NCBI GenBank assembly: GCA_021464415.1
Contig: CM038465.1
Coordinates: 78,774,919 to 78,838,918, forward strand
Direction: 5' to 3'
Origin: Lonicera japonica
Lineage: Eukaryota; Streptophyta; Magnoliopsida; Dipsacales; Caprifoliaceae
DNA length: 64,000 bases
The translations under genes and the position numbers were made by a program. Position 1 is the first letter of the stretch; every line of letters begins with the position of its first letter. This document shows, piece by piece, positions 22,462 through 35,400 of this stretch. The notes beneath the pieces are model-generated. The model was not told where the DNA came from, searched no databases, and saw only the letters and a list, made by a program, of their open reading frames with translations.

Positions 22462-22989
22462 TGTTAAGGTTAAAATTTCAACTAATTAAATCATGATTGC
22501 TCATCCCAATGCAAGAGAGAAACATTTAAAACCTTTTGACTCTGTTCGATAACAATATAAAAAACAAAAATAAAAATACTTGATTTGGTAAGAAGTTGAA
22601 AAATAAATTTAAGCATGTGATAAGATACTCTCTATTATATACTCATTTTATGAATAAATGTTATTCATCTTTCATAATTTTTTGTAGAAAATTTTCTTCC
22701 TCAACTACAAAGAAAATTTATCCAAGGAAAAAGTCACAAAGTAAGAAGACGCATGTCTTAACTTATTTTTCAATTTCTCACAAAAATCAATTGTTTTTAT
22801 TTTTCTTATATTGTTATTAAAATGATCCCTCAAGTGAGATGAGGGCCAATGTCACTTGAACTACTCGTGTGAAAAGTGGATAATGATAATGTCTAAGCTA
22901 AGTGATAATTAGTTTTTAATTAGTTTTTAAATGCTCATAATATATATTTAAGGGTTAATTGCACTTTGCCCCTCTTAATTATTGGGGTT

Positions 22990-23467
22990 AGGGCTGTGCA
23001 CGGTTCGGTTAATCGAACCGTGCGTGTATAGCGTAAACCGAACCGACATGTCGGTTTTGTTATAATGATCAACCGAATCGAACCGGTGAAGGTTTAAAAC
23101 CGGTCAGGGTCGGTTCTGTCGGGGTCGGTTTTTTCGGTTCGATCGAAATCGGTTTTTTCGGTTTTGGGAATGGGCAACTTGTTTGTGTTAGATATTAGGG
23201 TTTTAATTTTAACTCATATATATTTTTATTTTATATATTTTTTAAAGGGAATAAACTTAGACATCGAACCAATAGATGAATGACACATGTGTTGTCGGTT
23301 CGGTTCGGTTTTCACCGATTATGTAACACCAGTAACCGATAACCGAACCGACTCTTTTTGGTTTTCATTTTACCCAACCGAACCGAGACCGAAAACCTTA
23401 AAAACCGGCTAATTCGGTTCGGTTTGGGCCAGTTCGGGCCGATTTTTCGGTTTTTTTGCACACCTCT
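22990..23467. mobile_element. AGGGSTGTGCAC-type MITE rich in CGGTTCGGTT (478 bp)
   Basis: Starts AGGGCTGTGCACGG and ends TTTGCACACCTCT. Flanked by ATTGGGGTT (22981-22989) and ATTGGGGTA (23469-23477), an almost perfect 9-bp duplication. The interior is packed with CGGTTCGGTT and its complement. Same general type as 13553-14264 and 31486-32017. Confidence 0.7.
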
Positions 23468-23833
23468 AATTGGGGTATTAACTCTTTACCATATCAACTA
23501 CCAAAATTATCAATTAATACCCCCAATTATTTAATTTGTTGCACTTGAATATTTTTGGCTAATAGGATTAAAATTTGTAAACAATTTGGGTCCCAAATAT
23601 AATTTTAAATAAATTAGGGTAATAAATGTAATAATTAACTTTGGTTATTCTTGGACTTCATCTCCACTCACCTCTTCCCCAACCTTCAATATTAACCCTT
23701 ATTTTCTCTCTCTAAATGTATACCCACCTACAAAATTAAATTCAGATCTAAAACAGTGAGATCAAAAATAAAGAAATAGAAAACTTAAAATCACTTCCAT
23801 TATTCTCCGATCGGGCTGATGTGGAGGCTTTCT

Positions 23834-25758
23834 TGTAATACCCCTTAATATAATTAGTATAAATTAGACACATATTTCTTGGTTGAGTATGGACTAAATT
23901 GTAAAGTTGCAAAAGTTCAGGGTTAAAATAATAAAGTTATGAAACTTCAGGGTTAAATGTCGTAATTAGGCAAAAGTTATATTTTTTATTTTCTAACACC
24001 ACCGACCTCCACCACCTAATTGTCTCCACTTTCTTCATTTCTTTTACTTTTCATTTTCGTTGCCGAGCGACAAAAACAAATAAAGAAAATAGGTACGAAG
24101 GTTTTTTCTTAGCAATTGGTCATCAAAACTCCGCCGAATCGAGTCGAGCCTTAAGGGAAAATTGTTCTATACGTTGAGGGCTACGCAACGGTATAAGAAT
24201 TATAGAGTTGTGCCGGTCGGGGTTTGGGTATCAACTCAAATTTTATTATTTGGGGCTAAATATTCTGAGGTAGGGGTTTAATTAATTTTAAAAGCTGATA
24301 GTATAATTTTATTATATATGAATCATCATATTTTAATTGTCTTTGTTTTAAGAATTATTATATGATGAGGATGAGGATGTTTTATGATTTATTAAGCCAT
24401 GTGTATGTTATTTGAAGCAAGATATGCCATTATACTTGATACATTTGTATTATTTGATATACATGAGATATCCCTTGGATGTATAAATATTTTATATTTA
24501 TGAAATTAATTAATTAAGAAATTATATACATCAAGGAACATGTATAGAGATTTGTTGTGGTTATATGGCATAAATTGTTTCAAATATTCATTTATTAGCA
24601 TGTTATGCATACTGTGCATTGTCATTGTGTCAACCGAATTCTTGGAGACTTTTTGGCAAGCTCGGATTATTCTTATGGCCTATCATGTGGGCATATATCT
24701 TGTATTTATGGTGCTGAAAGCTTCTTATATCTGCTGAATTATTCTGGGATGTGATATGGTTCTGTGATGGGTTTGATATGATGTTATTGTGGCCCTTCGA
24801 TGATGAAGGGAATATGTATTGACTAGTGCTTGCCGATGTGAAAATAAGTAGGGCTCGGTGCCCTTGGGTTGAAAATCCCTAAACTCCCGGGGGACAGCAA
24901 TGAGGTCGGCTGTCTAGAGCCAGCGGTGAATAGCCCGAAAATCTAGGCTTCGGCAAAGCACTAGTGATTCTGTGATATGATATGGATGGACATGTGGTCC
25001 AATTATATTATGATATGATGATGATCTTTGATGGGCTGAATGATATTATATTGTGATCATGTTCGACTTATTCTCTGGGGCGGTCAGGCCCGTTCTTTTT
25101 CTTATGATTATGATACGGCCCAGCTTCGGTATCTCTTGGGGGCGGTCAGGCCCATTGTTATTATCATTATTATTATTTGATTTGGCCTCGGTATTCTTTC
25201 GGTATAATGGTTGACACAAGTGATGTAATTTGCATATGCACATGCATGCATTATTTTATTGGTTGAGCCATGATTTATTATTAAATAGTTAATTATGTTT
25301 TGTACGTAATATTCCATGTTATATTCCTCCTACTGAGCTGTGAGCTCACCCCTTTTTATGTAAATCAATTCAGGTATCCAGGAGACGGATACGACAGAAG
25401 AGGCAACTGGGTCGGGAACGAAATAGAGGATCTCTGATACCGACTCATTTTTGTTATATAGGTGTGTACATGGCAAGCCACAGCTAGCCTGGGTTGTTGT
25501 TTACTATGTAATACATGTTAACCTAGTGTGTATGTCTTTTGGATTTCATGCATGTGTATCGATGTATATTGCACTCATGTTTTATATTACCGACCGTAGC
25601 ATGAATACCATGGTGGTTTATCCCAGGTTATGTGATTCTATTGGATTTATTATTTTATTATTTATTTCAAACCTACTTTAGCTCATCTAAGGTGGGTTAG
25701 TAACGCTCCAGGTCTTAATTACAGGTATTATCCTACTAATTAAGGCGGGGGTGTTACA
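23834..25758 (+). mobile_element. solo LTR, about 1.9 kb, probably Ty3-gypsy
   Basis: The segment begins TGTAATACCCC and ends GGGGGTGTTACA and is flanked by a perfect 5-bp duplication, TTTCT, at 23829-23833 and 25759-25763. There is no second copy, primer site or coding interior, as expected after recombination between two LTRs. The long length and TGTAAYACCCC/GGGTGTTACA ends resemble LTRs of plant gypsy chromoviruses (Tekay/Del type), but that assignment is from memory. Confidence 0.82.
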
Positions 25759-25763
25759 TTTCT

Positions 25764-26461
25764 GTAGTAGTAAAGGAAGCAAGGGACAATGGGATTGAGT
25801 GGGGGAGGTACACCGTTGACAAAATAAGGCAAATGAGGGTAATATGGTAAGTTTCTAGTTCGGGGAGGGTAGAATGCCAATGGGGGTTAAGACCTTATTT
25901 GGGAGGGTAGTGTTTGAGCTGTCGGCGGAGTGTTACTGCTGCCGCCAGTTGCTGGTAGATAACATGGGTAGGGCCACTCGGTTTAGGAATTGGTGGGGGT
26001 TGGAGAATTGAGAATTATAGAGAGGAATAAGAAGGTGGAGAGATAGGTGGATAAAGGGATGACTTGAAAAAAGAATAAAAACGAAGGGGTGGAGATTGTG
26101 GTGGGTATAAGAGATTAAAGTGAAGAGTTTAGAGAGAAGAAAAGGGCGGAGATGGTGGTGTTGGATGTGGTCGGAGATGGTGGCTATTGGAAATGGTAAC
26201 GGTGATTAGATATTAACAATTACTGTTTTATCCAAATTTATCTAAAATTATATTTAGACTCCAAACTGTTTAAAAGTTTTAACTTCATCAGTTAAAACTG
26301 GCCAAGTGCAACAAATTGCGTAGTTGGTGGTATTAATTCTTAACTTTAGTAATTCATATGGCAAAGTGATAATATTCCAATAATTAAAAGGGGCAAAGTG
26401 CAATTAACCTTGTATTTAATTAAGAGAACAATTTTAGCAATAATAAACTTTGGAAAAAAGT
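25764..26461. other. intergenic, no gene seen
   Basis: Locally G-rich on the plus strand (GGTGG and GGAG runs around 25800-26200) with no consistent reading frame. Confidence 0.4.
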
Positions 26462-26463
26462 AC

Positions 26464-26953
26464 GAGCATCTCCAACAAACTTTTATGTTTTTGTTGTGTA
26501 TAATTTACACAATTTGTAATTTTTTTTTATCTCCAACAGTCTTTTAAAACAAAAGTTTGTGTAAAATGGTTATGTAAAATAAACTCTCATTTTACAATAA
26601 CACGTCAACTTTCTCTCTTCAATTTTTTTTTTAAAATTAGAAATGTAATAACGTAAAATATAAAATATGAATTTTAATAAAAACTATATATTTCAAATAT
26701 ACTCATCAATACTTACAAATCAAGATCCATTATGACTATGAAATTATTTATAGAAAACTTCTAGAAAAAATAATAAAAAATTGTTTAAATTAATAATTAA
26801 CAAGTGTTGGCATCTTGTTGGTTATTTCAAACTTTACACAAAACCTTACAAAAGTACCATTAGAGCATTTTTTTTAAGTGTTCAATTTTTTTGTAAAAGT
26901 AGACTGACGCATGATTTACAAGGCTATTTTTATACTAATATTGGAGATACTCT
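26464..26953. mobile_element. Harbinger-like MITE, probable
   Basis: GAGCATCTCCAACAA on the left and TTGGAGATACTC on the right are inverted; GAGCATCTCCAA-type ends are common in plant Tourist/Harbinger MITEs. A clean TTA/TAA duplication was not resolved. Confidence 0.5.
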
Positions 26954-26959
26954 AAGGCA

Positions 26960-27784
26960 AAAATTAGCAGAAATATCTTCTCAAAATGACTTAATTAAAA
27001 CTATTTTCATATATATTTTTAAGTTTTAAGAAGAATTAATTTGCTGCTTCTTCATCTTTACGTTAATTAGGATGTTTGTTAATTAGAATTAATATCAAAA
27101 ACTTATAGATCAAATGTTCAACACTTTGTGATGGGCAGAGATCATACTTATTCGATCCAAAAATTCCTAAACAAATAGGCCAGGTGTTTGGATGGTGGTA
27201 ATTAAACTGAAATATTTATTAAGATTTGAGGGATATGTAAATGTAATAGCTAGGCGAGGTTTGGAGAATAGCTAGCATGAAAAAGAAAATCCAGGTTACT
27301 AAATTGATCAAATAGTAGTATAACACTTTTTATTTGATGACAAATGTTCGAGTTCCACAACCACTTTATTAGGACCGGTAGGGTCCCGTCCACATGCATT
27401 GTTCTAATAAACTGTATAATAGATATATATTAACTTACGTGTGTCAAGTATTTAGAATAACCTCTAATTCAAACTAATAAACAACATATATATAGTCCGT
27501 TTTTTTGAGGACATGGCCTTTTTACGATGATTTTTAGTCGTAAAAATATTGGAAAATATTTTTTATGATGAAAAAACGTTTTAGAAAGGACCGATCCGTA
27601 CGGACTGATCCGTACTTAAAGTTTTCTATATATATATACTATTACTTATATACATTAGAGAAACAATTTTGTTGTAGTCCACTTCAATCAATTCCTCTCT
27701 ATATGTAACATCCAAATTCCCGCCCTTTGAGAATTGCCAGTATAACACCATATATTCATATCATTAATGAATTCATTGGTTGTT
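26960..27784. other. intergenic, no gene seen
   Basis: AT-rich DNA. No supported feature. Confidence 0.4.
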
Positions 27785-27797
27785 GAAGGTTCACTCA

Positions 27798-27934
27798 GGG
27801 CGGAGGAGTTGGTCTAATGGTAAGCCTCTTCCCCGAACTCCAGAGCAACCGAGGTTCGAGTCTCACCGGCTAAACCATCTCATTAAGAATAGTAATTAGA
27901 AGTAAGATTTCATGTGTTCAAAAAAAAAAAAAAA
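27798..27934 (+). mobile_element. tRNA-derived SINE (137 bp)
   Basis: Begins GGGCGGAGGAG with a polymerase III A-box-like TGGTCTAATGG and a B-box GGTTCGAGTCT, and ends in a 15-base A tail. It is flanked by a perfect 13-bp duplication, GAAGGTTCACTCA, at 27785-27797 and 27935-27947. The cloverleaf is not preserved, so it is not a working tRNA gene. The clean duplication suggests a fairly recent insertion. Confidence 0.88.
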
Positions 27935-27947
27935 GAAGGTTCACTCA

Positions 27948-29726
27948 AATCAAATCATATATATGTTAGACGGCCATATATTTATATGTACAATAAATCA
28001 GGAAACAACTGTAAAAGGAACATGAAACATCATGGCTAGCTGCATGATGCTGCTCGCATCTATATATATATTTATAAAATGTGTCTAACCCTAATTAATT
28101 AATGTCGATGTACATGTGTGATTTGAATTAATTGTTTTCCAACTAAGGATGGACCCAATACTCAAGTCCTTCTTAAAATATACTCAACTCAACGTGAAAA
28201 TATTAATTGGAGACGTGGCGAGTTGCTAATTTCAATTCTATTAATTAATTAAAGCTTGAAATTGGAATTCCGATATAACTCTCCATAATGAGTTTAAAAT
28301 TTCCTTGAACAAAAGTAATTAACTAGATACCTTGGGTTGAAAGTGCATGGATCCAAAAGTATATATATATGCTATCGGTATTTATACATATATATATATA
28401 TATATATATCTCAAGAGAAAGAGATGAGTTGAATGAAAGAACAAACAAAAAGAGAGGTTTGGTGTGGGGTGGCTGGCTGTCATCCACTAATTGATCTTTT
28501 TATGTGGGAGCAAAATTGAGGAAACAAAGCTGATCGAAATGACACATGCTACAATCAGAGGTCACTATCACATACTGAATTTTGGTATATAGGTACATTC
28601 ATTTAATTTATATAAACATGTATTTAATTAAATTGATGGGATTATTCCCTAATTTGTCCAAAATGGAAATAAACAGTTTATCAACAACTTTTACCTTGCT
28701 GGTATACAGTGCTTGATTGCTTTGCTTCCCTAGCTACAAATTAACTAAAGCCTGATCGATCGAGGTGATGAAATGAGATGAGAGATATATGCTTTAGTAC
28801 GTGAATGAATATATAGATCGATCAAGTCTGTAATACTCAAGGAATATTCAATAGTTTCTGGGTAAGTACACACTGAATGATGACAAATTTAATTGACATT
28901 TGTTTTGTTAAGGCGTCGTTAATTTCAATATAATTAAAGAGTCAAGAATACAATTTATTTTATTTAGAACATTCATTTTTTTAAGTAGGCGGTGACGTTT
29001 TAATAAATGTCCCCCGGCCAAGGTTATTGTGGCGTTGTTTCTTATCACCATTTTGTACCAAATTAAAAGTTTAATTTGACTTAGCATTTATCTCTTTAAA
29101 GTAAGACTAATTTTAACTTGTTTCAAATTGTGAGATTTCATCTATATATTCTTTCTTTTTTATTTTTGAAAGAGAAAGCATAAATCATTAATGAGATAAA
29201 TAGATTACATCAAGGTTAATTTAAAGACTCCCCTAACCACGAAGGGGAAAATTCAAGCCATACCATGAAATTCCTAATCGAATATTCTTATATATATATA
29301 TATATTGTGAGTGAAGTAACACATGGGTGGATATACAGGAATTTAAATCTGGCGAATCACTCTGGATGCATGCTAATGGGACCCTCCAATAAATCTATTG
29401 GAATTGTGAAAGAGCGTATTTTGGCAAACTCTTTTGCAACTTTCTTTATTTTTTTCATTTTTAGTACACGAAAACAAAGTTAAGATATCCTTATTACGAA
29501 AACAAAGAGTACGCCGGGCCGGCCAGTTGCACAACTTGGATACCCCTCCCACTATTGCCCCTACCATGTTTTAGGGGTTATCCATGGGCCGGGCCTTGCT
29601 GCGTCGGCTTGGGGACAGGTTAGCTTAGCAATAATTATTAAGGATCAATACAAGCCCCCTCCCCTCCTAACTCGATCACTAGCTTCGGGTTGATATTGAA
29701 TTAATGACCTAAACCTAGTCGTCCTT
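27948..29726. other. intergenic, no gene seen
   Basis: AT-rich with TA microsatellites near 28363 and 28387-28410. No credible gene. Confidence 0.4.
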
Positions 29727-29734
29727 TATTTTTT

Positions 29735-30122
29735 GGGTAAAAAACACTAAACCCCCTCAAACTATTATTTTTTTGCACTAAACCTCCCTATTTTCTAAAA
29801 GTGACACTAAACCCCCATCAACTATTATATGTTATCACTTAACCCCCAAAATTACATAAATGCCCTTGTACAAAGTTTGGTTAAAAACACTAAACCCCCC
29901 TCAAATTATCACTTTTTGGCACTAAACCCTCCTAAACTATCACAACTTAACACTTTACCCCCTAATTTATAAAAAGGTTATTTATTTACAAGGGCATTTA
30001 TGTAATTTTGGGGGTTAAGTGATAAAATATAATAGTTGAGGGGGGTTTAGTGTCACTTTTAGAAGATGGGGGGGTTTAGTGCAAAAAAATGATAGTTTGA
30101 GGGGGTTTATTGTTTTTTACCC
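29735..30122. mobile_element. foldback MITE (388 bp)
   Basis: Long inverted arms: the left begins GGGTAAAAAACACTAAACCCC and the right ends with the near-complement finishing TTTTTTACCC. Nearly the whole element could form one hairpin. Flanked by TATTTTTT at 29727-29734 and 30123-30130, an 8-bp repeat, although the low complexity weakens that evidence. The interior shows repeated GGGGGTTTAGTG blocks. Confidence 0.75.
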
Positions 30123-30130
30123 TATTTTTT

Positions 30131-30543
30131 TTTAAGAAGTCCAACCCGCCTCTTTCCTTTTATGACTTGGGCAATTTTGAAACTTTTATGTCTTACTCAT
30201 TTTCATAAAGATAATAGAATCGGTGAGAATTAAGAAATACTGAATACATTGTGAGTATGTGACTCTAATATGCAAAATTGTTACAAATTAAAAAAGTTAC
30301 ACTTCTGTTTCATTTAATGCCAAAAAATAGATCCCTAATATATTAGGGTAATTGATAAGTACATCTCGTTGAGCTCCTAATTAGGGAAAATGTAATATAT
30401 CAATTTATACTGTATAATTATTACGAATTAAAAATCATGCTTCTTTTTTTCTATTCAAAATGCATCAATTTAATTTATATGCGTTATTTTGGGTATTCAA
30501 TAGTTTTACTATTTGGATTAGTTGTGTGTTCGATTGTACAGTT
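30131..30543. other. intergenic, no gene seen
   Basis: AT-rich, no supported feature. Confidence 0.4.
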
Positions 30544-31016
30544 AGGGCTGTCTCTAGGTTCGGTTAAGAAATCGAACTACCGAAACAGGTCGGTTAAGTT
30601 GTCAATTTTTTGGTGTATAAAATTGACAAAAAACGAACTGAACCAACTAGTTCACTTCTTGTATTTTTATTAGCTCGTTGTATATAATTAATGACCTATT
30701 GTCTTTAAAATAGTATAAGTTAAAAAATTAAAAAGAAAGCCCAAGAATAAAGAAGACAAATATCCAACACATTCCACAAGAAAGTAAGGCTCAAGAAATC
30801 GAAAAACTTCAAAATAATATAGACCAATAGGCGACAGCCCGAAAAAAAAATTCAATCCCAAAGCCCAAACCGACAAAAATTGACCTCCCAAACTAACCCC
30901 AGACAGGTTTAACTATTTTGACGGTTCGGTTCGATTGAATTTAGGCGTAAAACGTAACGGTCAATTCAGTTAGCAATTTAACTACTCAGTTTGGTTAATT
31001 GAATTGTGTACACCTT
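30544..31016. mobile_element. diverged CGGTTCGGTT-type MITE
   Basis: Starts AGGGCTGTC and ends GTGTACACCTTT, with GGTTCGGTTAA-type sequence near both ends, like 22990-23467 but more diverged. No target duplication detected. Confidence 0.45.
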
Positions 31017-31198
31017 TAGCTATCTCGCATGAATTTATAGTGAGATTATATTATATAAGTACTTTTTTTTCATTGTTATGTAATTATTTTTTAGAATAAT
31101 TTGAATATTATCCTTTGCATAGCATAGATTTGTAACTTGTATATATCTATATATAATTATATGTATGTAACTATAAACAAACCTCGAAAGATGGTTTA

Positions 31199-32097
31199 GA
31201 GCATCTCCAACAATGTTCTCTATTTTAAAGATCATTTTTTTTTCAAAATAAAGAGTATCTTGTAAAGTAGAAAGTGAGAGACTCCAACAATACTATCTAT
31301 TTATGTTATTATCATAACACATGTCATAATTTAATTAATTGTTAATAAATATATCAAAAAGTTAGTGTTTAATATGTTGTTTTTTTAATGCAAAATATTA
31401 AATAGAGAGCCAAAAAAGCTCTCGAGATATAAAGAGCCAAATAAGGCTCCTTACTCATCCTCTCTGTTTCAACTATACTGTCGGATAGGAATGGCAACGG
31501 GACGGTTTTGCTTAAACCCGAAACTGAATCGTATTCTTTTGTTCCGAACCGATATTGCAACGGGTTTTTTTTTTAAAACCGATCCGAATTAATTTAAAGT
31601 TAACCGATCTGAACCGCCCCGCCCCGAATATATGGATTATGGGTCGGGTTGGTCGGGTCGGCCCGCCCCGCCCCGAATAACTATTATTTTAAGCTAAAAA
31701 TAAATTTTATACATTAAATCTAAACACACAATTAAACTTCAAACAAATTAAGTATCCATTCTTCAAAAATAATATATATATATTTTCATATAAAATAGCA
31801 TTTTTATATATATTTTTCCATATAAAATAATATTTTTATATATTATTTATATATATTCGGGGCGGTTTTTAGAAGAAAAAAACCGAAACTGAACCCGTGG
31901 CATTTTTTTTTTTAAAACCCGAAACCGAATCGGTCTTAAAAAAACCATCCCGAAACTGCTCCAAACAGATCGGATCGGTTCGATAACCCGGCGGACTTGT
32001 TTTTTTTTGTCACCCCTACTGTCGGAATTAATTTTTTGGATAAATATTAGTTATTATATAAAAAAATTGTGTAATAAAAAGTCTCGTGGAAATGCTC
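31199..32097. mobile_element. GAGCATCTCC-type MITE split by a younger MITE
   Basis: The outer ends are GAGCATCTCCAACAATG at 31199 and, inverted, GAGCATTTCC ending at 32097. The element at 31486-32017 is inserted inside it. The outer target duplication (TTA against TAA) is not clean. Confidence 0.5.
31486..32017. mobile_element. nested AGG-rich MITE with 9-10-bp duplication
   Basis: Begins TAGGAATGGCAACGGG and ends TGTCACCCCT. The flanks are TACTGTCGGA at 31476-31485 and the same ten bases from 32017, so the insertion point is exact and the duplication is 9 or 10 bp, as for Mutator-type elements. Interior rich in CCGAACC, CCCGCCCCG and complements. Inserted into the older MITE at 31199-32097. 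Confidence 0.75.
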
Positions 32098-32402
32098 TAA
32101 AAAATAAACTTAGCTAACACAGCTTTAGGGGCTTAAATTTTAGGCGACGCCCAAAAAATTTCGAAGAAGATTAAATGGGTTCTGACGGACGATTTGACCC
32201 GCGCCCTAATTTTTATGGGCTGGGTTAAAGGAACTCGGTGGGCCACTTGATTTATGAAGCAGGGCATCCGCATATTATTCGACTTGGAGGGAACCAAACG
32301 CCGGCAAACATTTTGTTCGCGCCATTTATTTTATATTTTATACATACTTCTCGCTCTCTCTCCCCTTTCACACACCCACACCCACACCTACTACTGCTAC
32401 TG

Positions 32403-35400
32403 ATGGCAAGACCTGACGGAGAGATATCAGACGGTCTGGAAATCATCTCAATCGGAGCGCTCTATGATGGTCCCTGGGACAAGAAATATTGGAGTTCCTC
32501 TAGGGTTCGTTTCATGTCCCTTTTTACTGTGAATCCATAATTAAATATTTTTGAATTTGATGATGGTGAATGTTATCTAGTTTTTCTATTGTTACTTATA
32601 GATTAATGTAATTGATTTTAGTATATACATGCTAAATTGTGTTATAGTGACAAACTAATGTACACCCAAAAGTGCTAGAAAATGATGATTTAATATATCT
32701 CGTATAAATTTTCAATCATATTGGTACAAACTAGAAAAAGCTGTTTGTGTATATCTTTGTATGTGTACTTGTGATTAAATGTACTGTAATGCTTTTGAAA
32801 GCTTGAAGAGTACAAAATAATAAAATATGTAGTTCAATAATTAAACTTAAGAAAAAAAAAGTATGATATTGATGAATCAACTACAGATTCCATAATACAC
32901 GATCTATCCTACATTTTAGAAATCAATTAGTTTGCTCATCAGTACTAACAACCGAGCTATAGAATAACAAACTCAACTAACTGGATGGACATCAACAACA
33001 AACTAAACTGCTTAAACTCCTAACTTTGTTCTCTTAACTAGCTCTGCTTGATTACAATTTCACCTTCCTTCTCTTCAGCTTGTGAGATGTAAATTGTTTG
33101 AGCATATATGCAAGGCAGTTTATGATGTAGACAAAACTACGGCAAGTTAGGGACCTTGAATTTAGAGAGTGATGTTGACAGTTTAGTTAGCTTTAACTTT
33201 TCAATCTTTTATGACAATAATTCTGTAAAGAAGATTTAATTATGATTGCATGTTTGCAACCAACAGATGAACTAGACATCTAGCATAAAGGAGCGTGGGG
33301 GTTAAATTTACTCCTGAAACCCCTATAAGTACTAAAATTTACTCCTCATCAACATATAGACAACTTGAATTCTCAACATGCTTTGCTTCGGAACTGGAAA
33401 AGCACCAACTATCTGCGTATTATTGATTTATTGTCATCTGAACTACGAGGAATTCCCAAACTTTGGGTTCATAGTAATTCAAGAATACAGCTGCCATGTT
33501 CACTGTGAATTCAATACGTTATATGTGCATATAATTTTAACTCAATCATTGAATTATTGAACTACTATGTAGATTGTGAAGCTTGTGTATGAACCAGTAG
33601 AGTTCCACTCCTTTGATTTTCAGGATTAGGCATGAGAGATGATTGTACTTGTTTCTAGTTGATTCTTTGTTTTCTTTATTCATATATGCTTTACATCCAA
33701 TTGGTTTAACTTGCGTTGTTTTAGGGTAAAGATCGTTATCCTCATCCAGTTGGATATCAAGCTACGCGAACTCATAATGGAATTACATATAAAATGGCAA
33801 TTCTTGAAGGCCTTAAGGGCCCTTTGTTTACAGTGAGTAACTAGTTTCAATTGCTTTCAACGTTTGCTTCCAACCTGCTGGATTGAAATAGCTCTTGGTT
33901 GATTGATTACAATTTCCGTTTCACGAATTGTAATAAAGATACCCCTTTTTGTTTGCAGATTAATTCGACCACCGGACATTCATGTTCAGGGCAAACTCCA
34001 GACATTGCATGGGAGAGCTTTCAAAAAAAGGGTTGCCCTCATGTAAAAGTGTGGCGTGGAAAAAGATTCTCAGGAAAGATGGACGGTGTGGAGGTAGCTC
34101 CTAGTGCCTTGTATGAGAGCATGACTCCTATGCTGCATTTGTACTTCTGATATGTGTTTGCTTACTTTGTTAATATCTTAATCTCTACTTCAATTCAGGA
34201 ACTTGGTAACAGAATTATCAGTAAAAGTTGGTCTAGGTAATCGTTGTGAGTTTGCAGATTCCACATTTTTGTTTACTTTGTGTCTGCCATCCAAGATTCC
34301 AAGCTTTGAGACAAGTTATAGGAAGCACTTCCACTTTGCTGAGATTTGTGTGTGTCTACGTCGTCAGTCGTGTCAAATGTGACACTTTTGCAAGAACATT
34401 GCCATTCTACGCTAAACTTAAATTTGCATTTTTTTTCACTCTCCAATGAAGACGTCGTCACCTTTGCTTGTTGTGTCGTTTTGGAAAATGCATTTACTAT
34501 CTAGACGTCATTACTTTTGGGCTAGACTTTTGCCTTTTGCCAAATTAGCAAAACAAAGACATGTGTGACACTTCAAGTCCAAGCTAAGGTACCACCGTTA
34601 ATGGGGAAATGTACAATATAGGTGTGAAAATTTATTAAGCAAAAGGAACTCTGACGTGTTATTTGAAATATGATGGAGAATTTGCTTTTATTTATTTTTC
34701 AGATTTTTGTTGTTTGCCAATTGAGCAAGTTGACGAACGAATGGTTAATATGGGTGGATAAAATGCTGACACTGCTAGATATTTTGTGGGACCTTGTTGA
34801 GCTGGAGAGTATTGAACTTTTGAGAGGCTTGTTTGTGAGAAACTTTGGTTTCTGTTATTTATTGAACCTCTTGTTGATTTGAATTCACATGCATAATATT
34901 ATTGATTTCTAGTGGCAGTTTCTCTCCCATCTTTCATAATTTGCATAGAAGCAAAATGTAGAAGTATTCTAACTGGCATCTAGCATATTTTAATATATGG
35001 TGTTCCTTGTCTTTGCATGTGATATGCAGTTTTTCGGTTTCAAAAACCCATATGTCCAGAGGTTACTACGGGAATTAGTGGCAAATGTCAATGGAACGGC
35101 AGAATCAAGTTTGTTATCCACTCAAATTTGTGATGGGGTTTCTGGAACAAAGCATAATACTGAGTGCGTAGAATCATGCACTTCTCCTGATTTGCCACCA
35201 TGCTTGCCAAAGCCAGCAGTTGCAGTGAAAAGCAGGAAACACAAAATCTCAAATGTGAAGTCGGTTAGTGAGGCTACTGTTAAAAGACTCCGACCTCAAA
35301 ATCAGAAACAAAAATCTGATGCTTCAAGTTCCATACAAAGGATCCAAAGGGATCATAACGATGGGAGTTTTTCGACTTCTTCTGCTTCAGAAGAAGGGTA

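Noticed and set aside
24540..25681. Several short frames of 65-76 codons
   Set aside because: They lie inside a solo LTR and look like nothing known.
27798..27880. tRNA gene with A and B boxes
   Set aside because: No intact cloverleaf, followed by an A tail and 13-bp duplication: it is a SINE.
34273..34461. Short frames on both strands within the FYR-WD40 gene
   Set aside because: Located in intron 3; the joined exons make a continuous FYRC domain without them.
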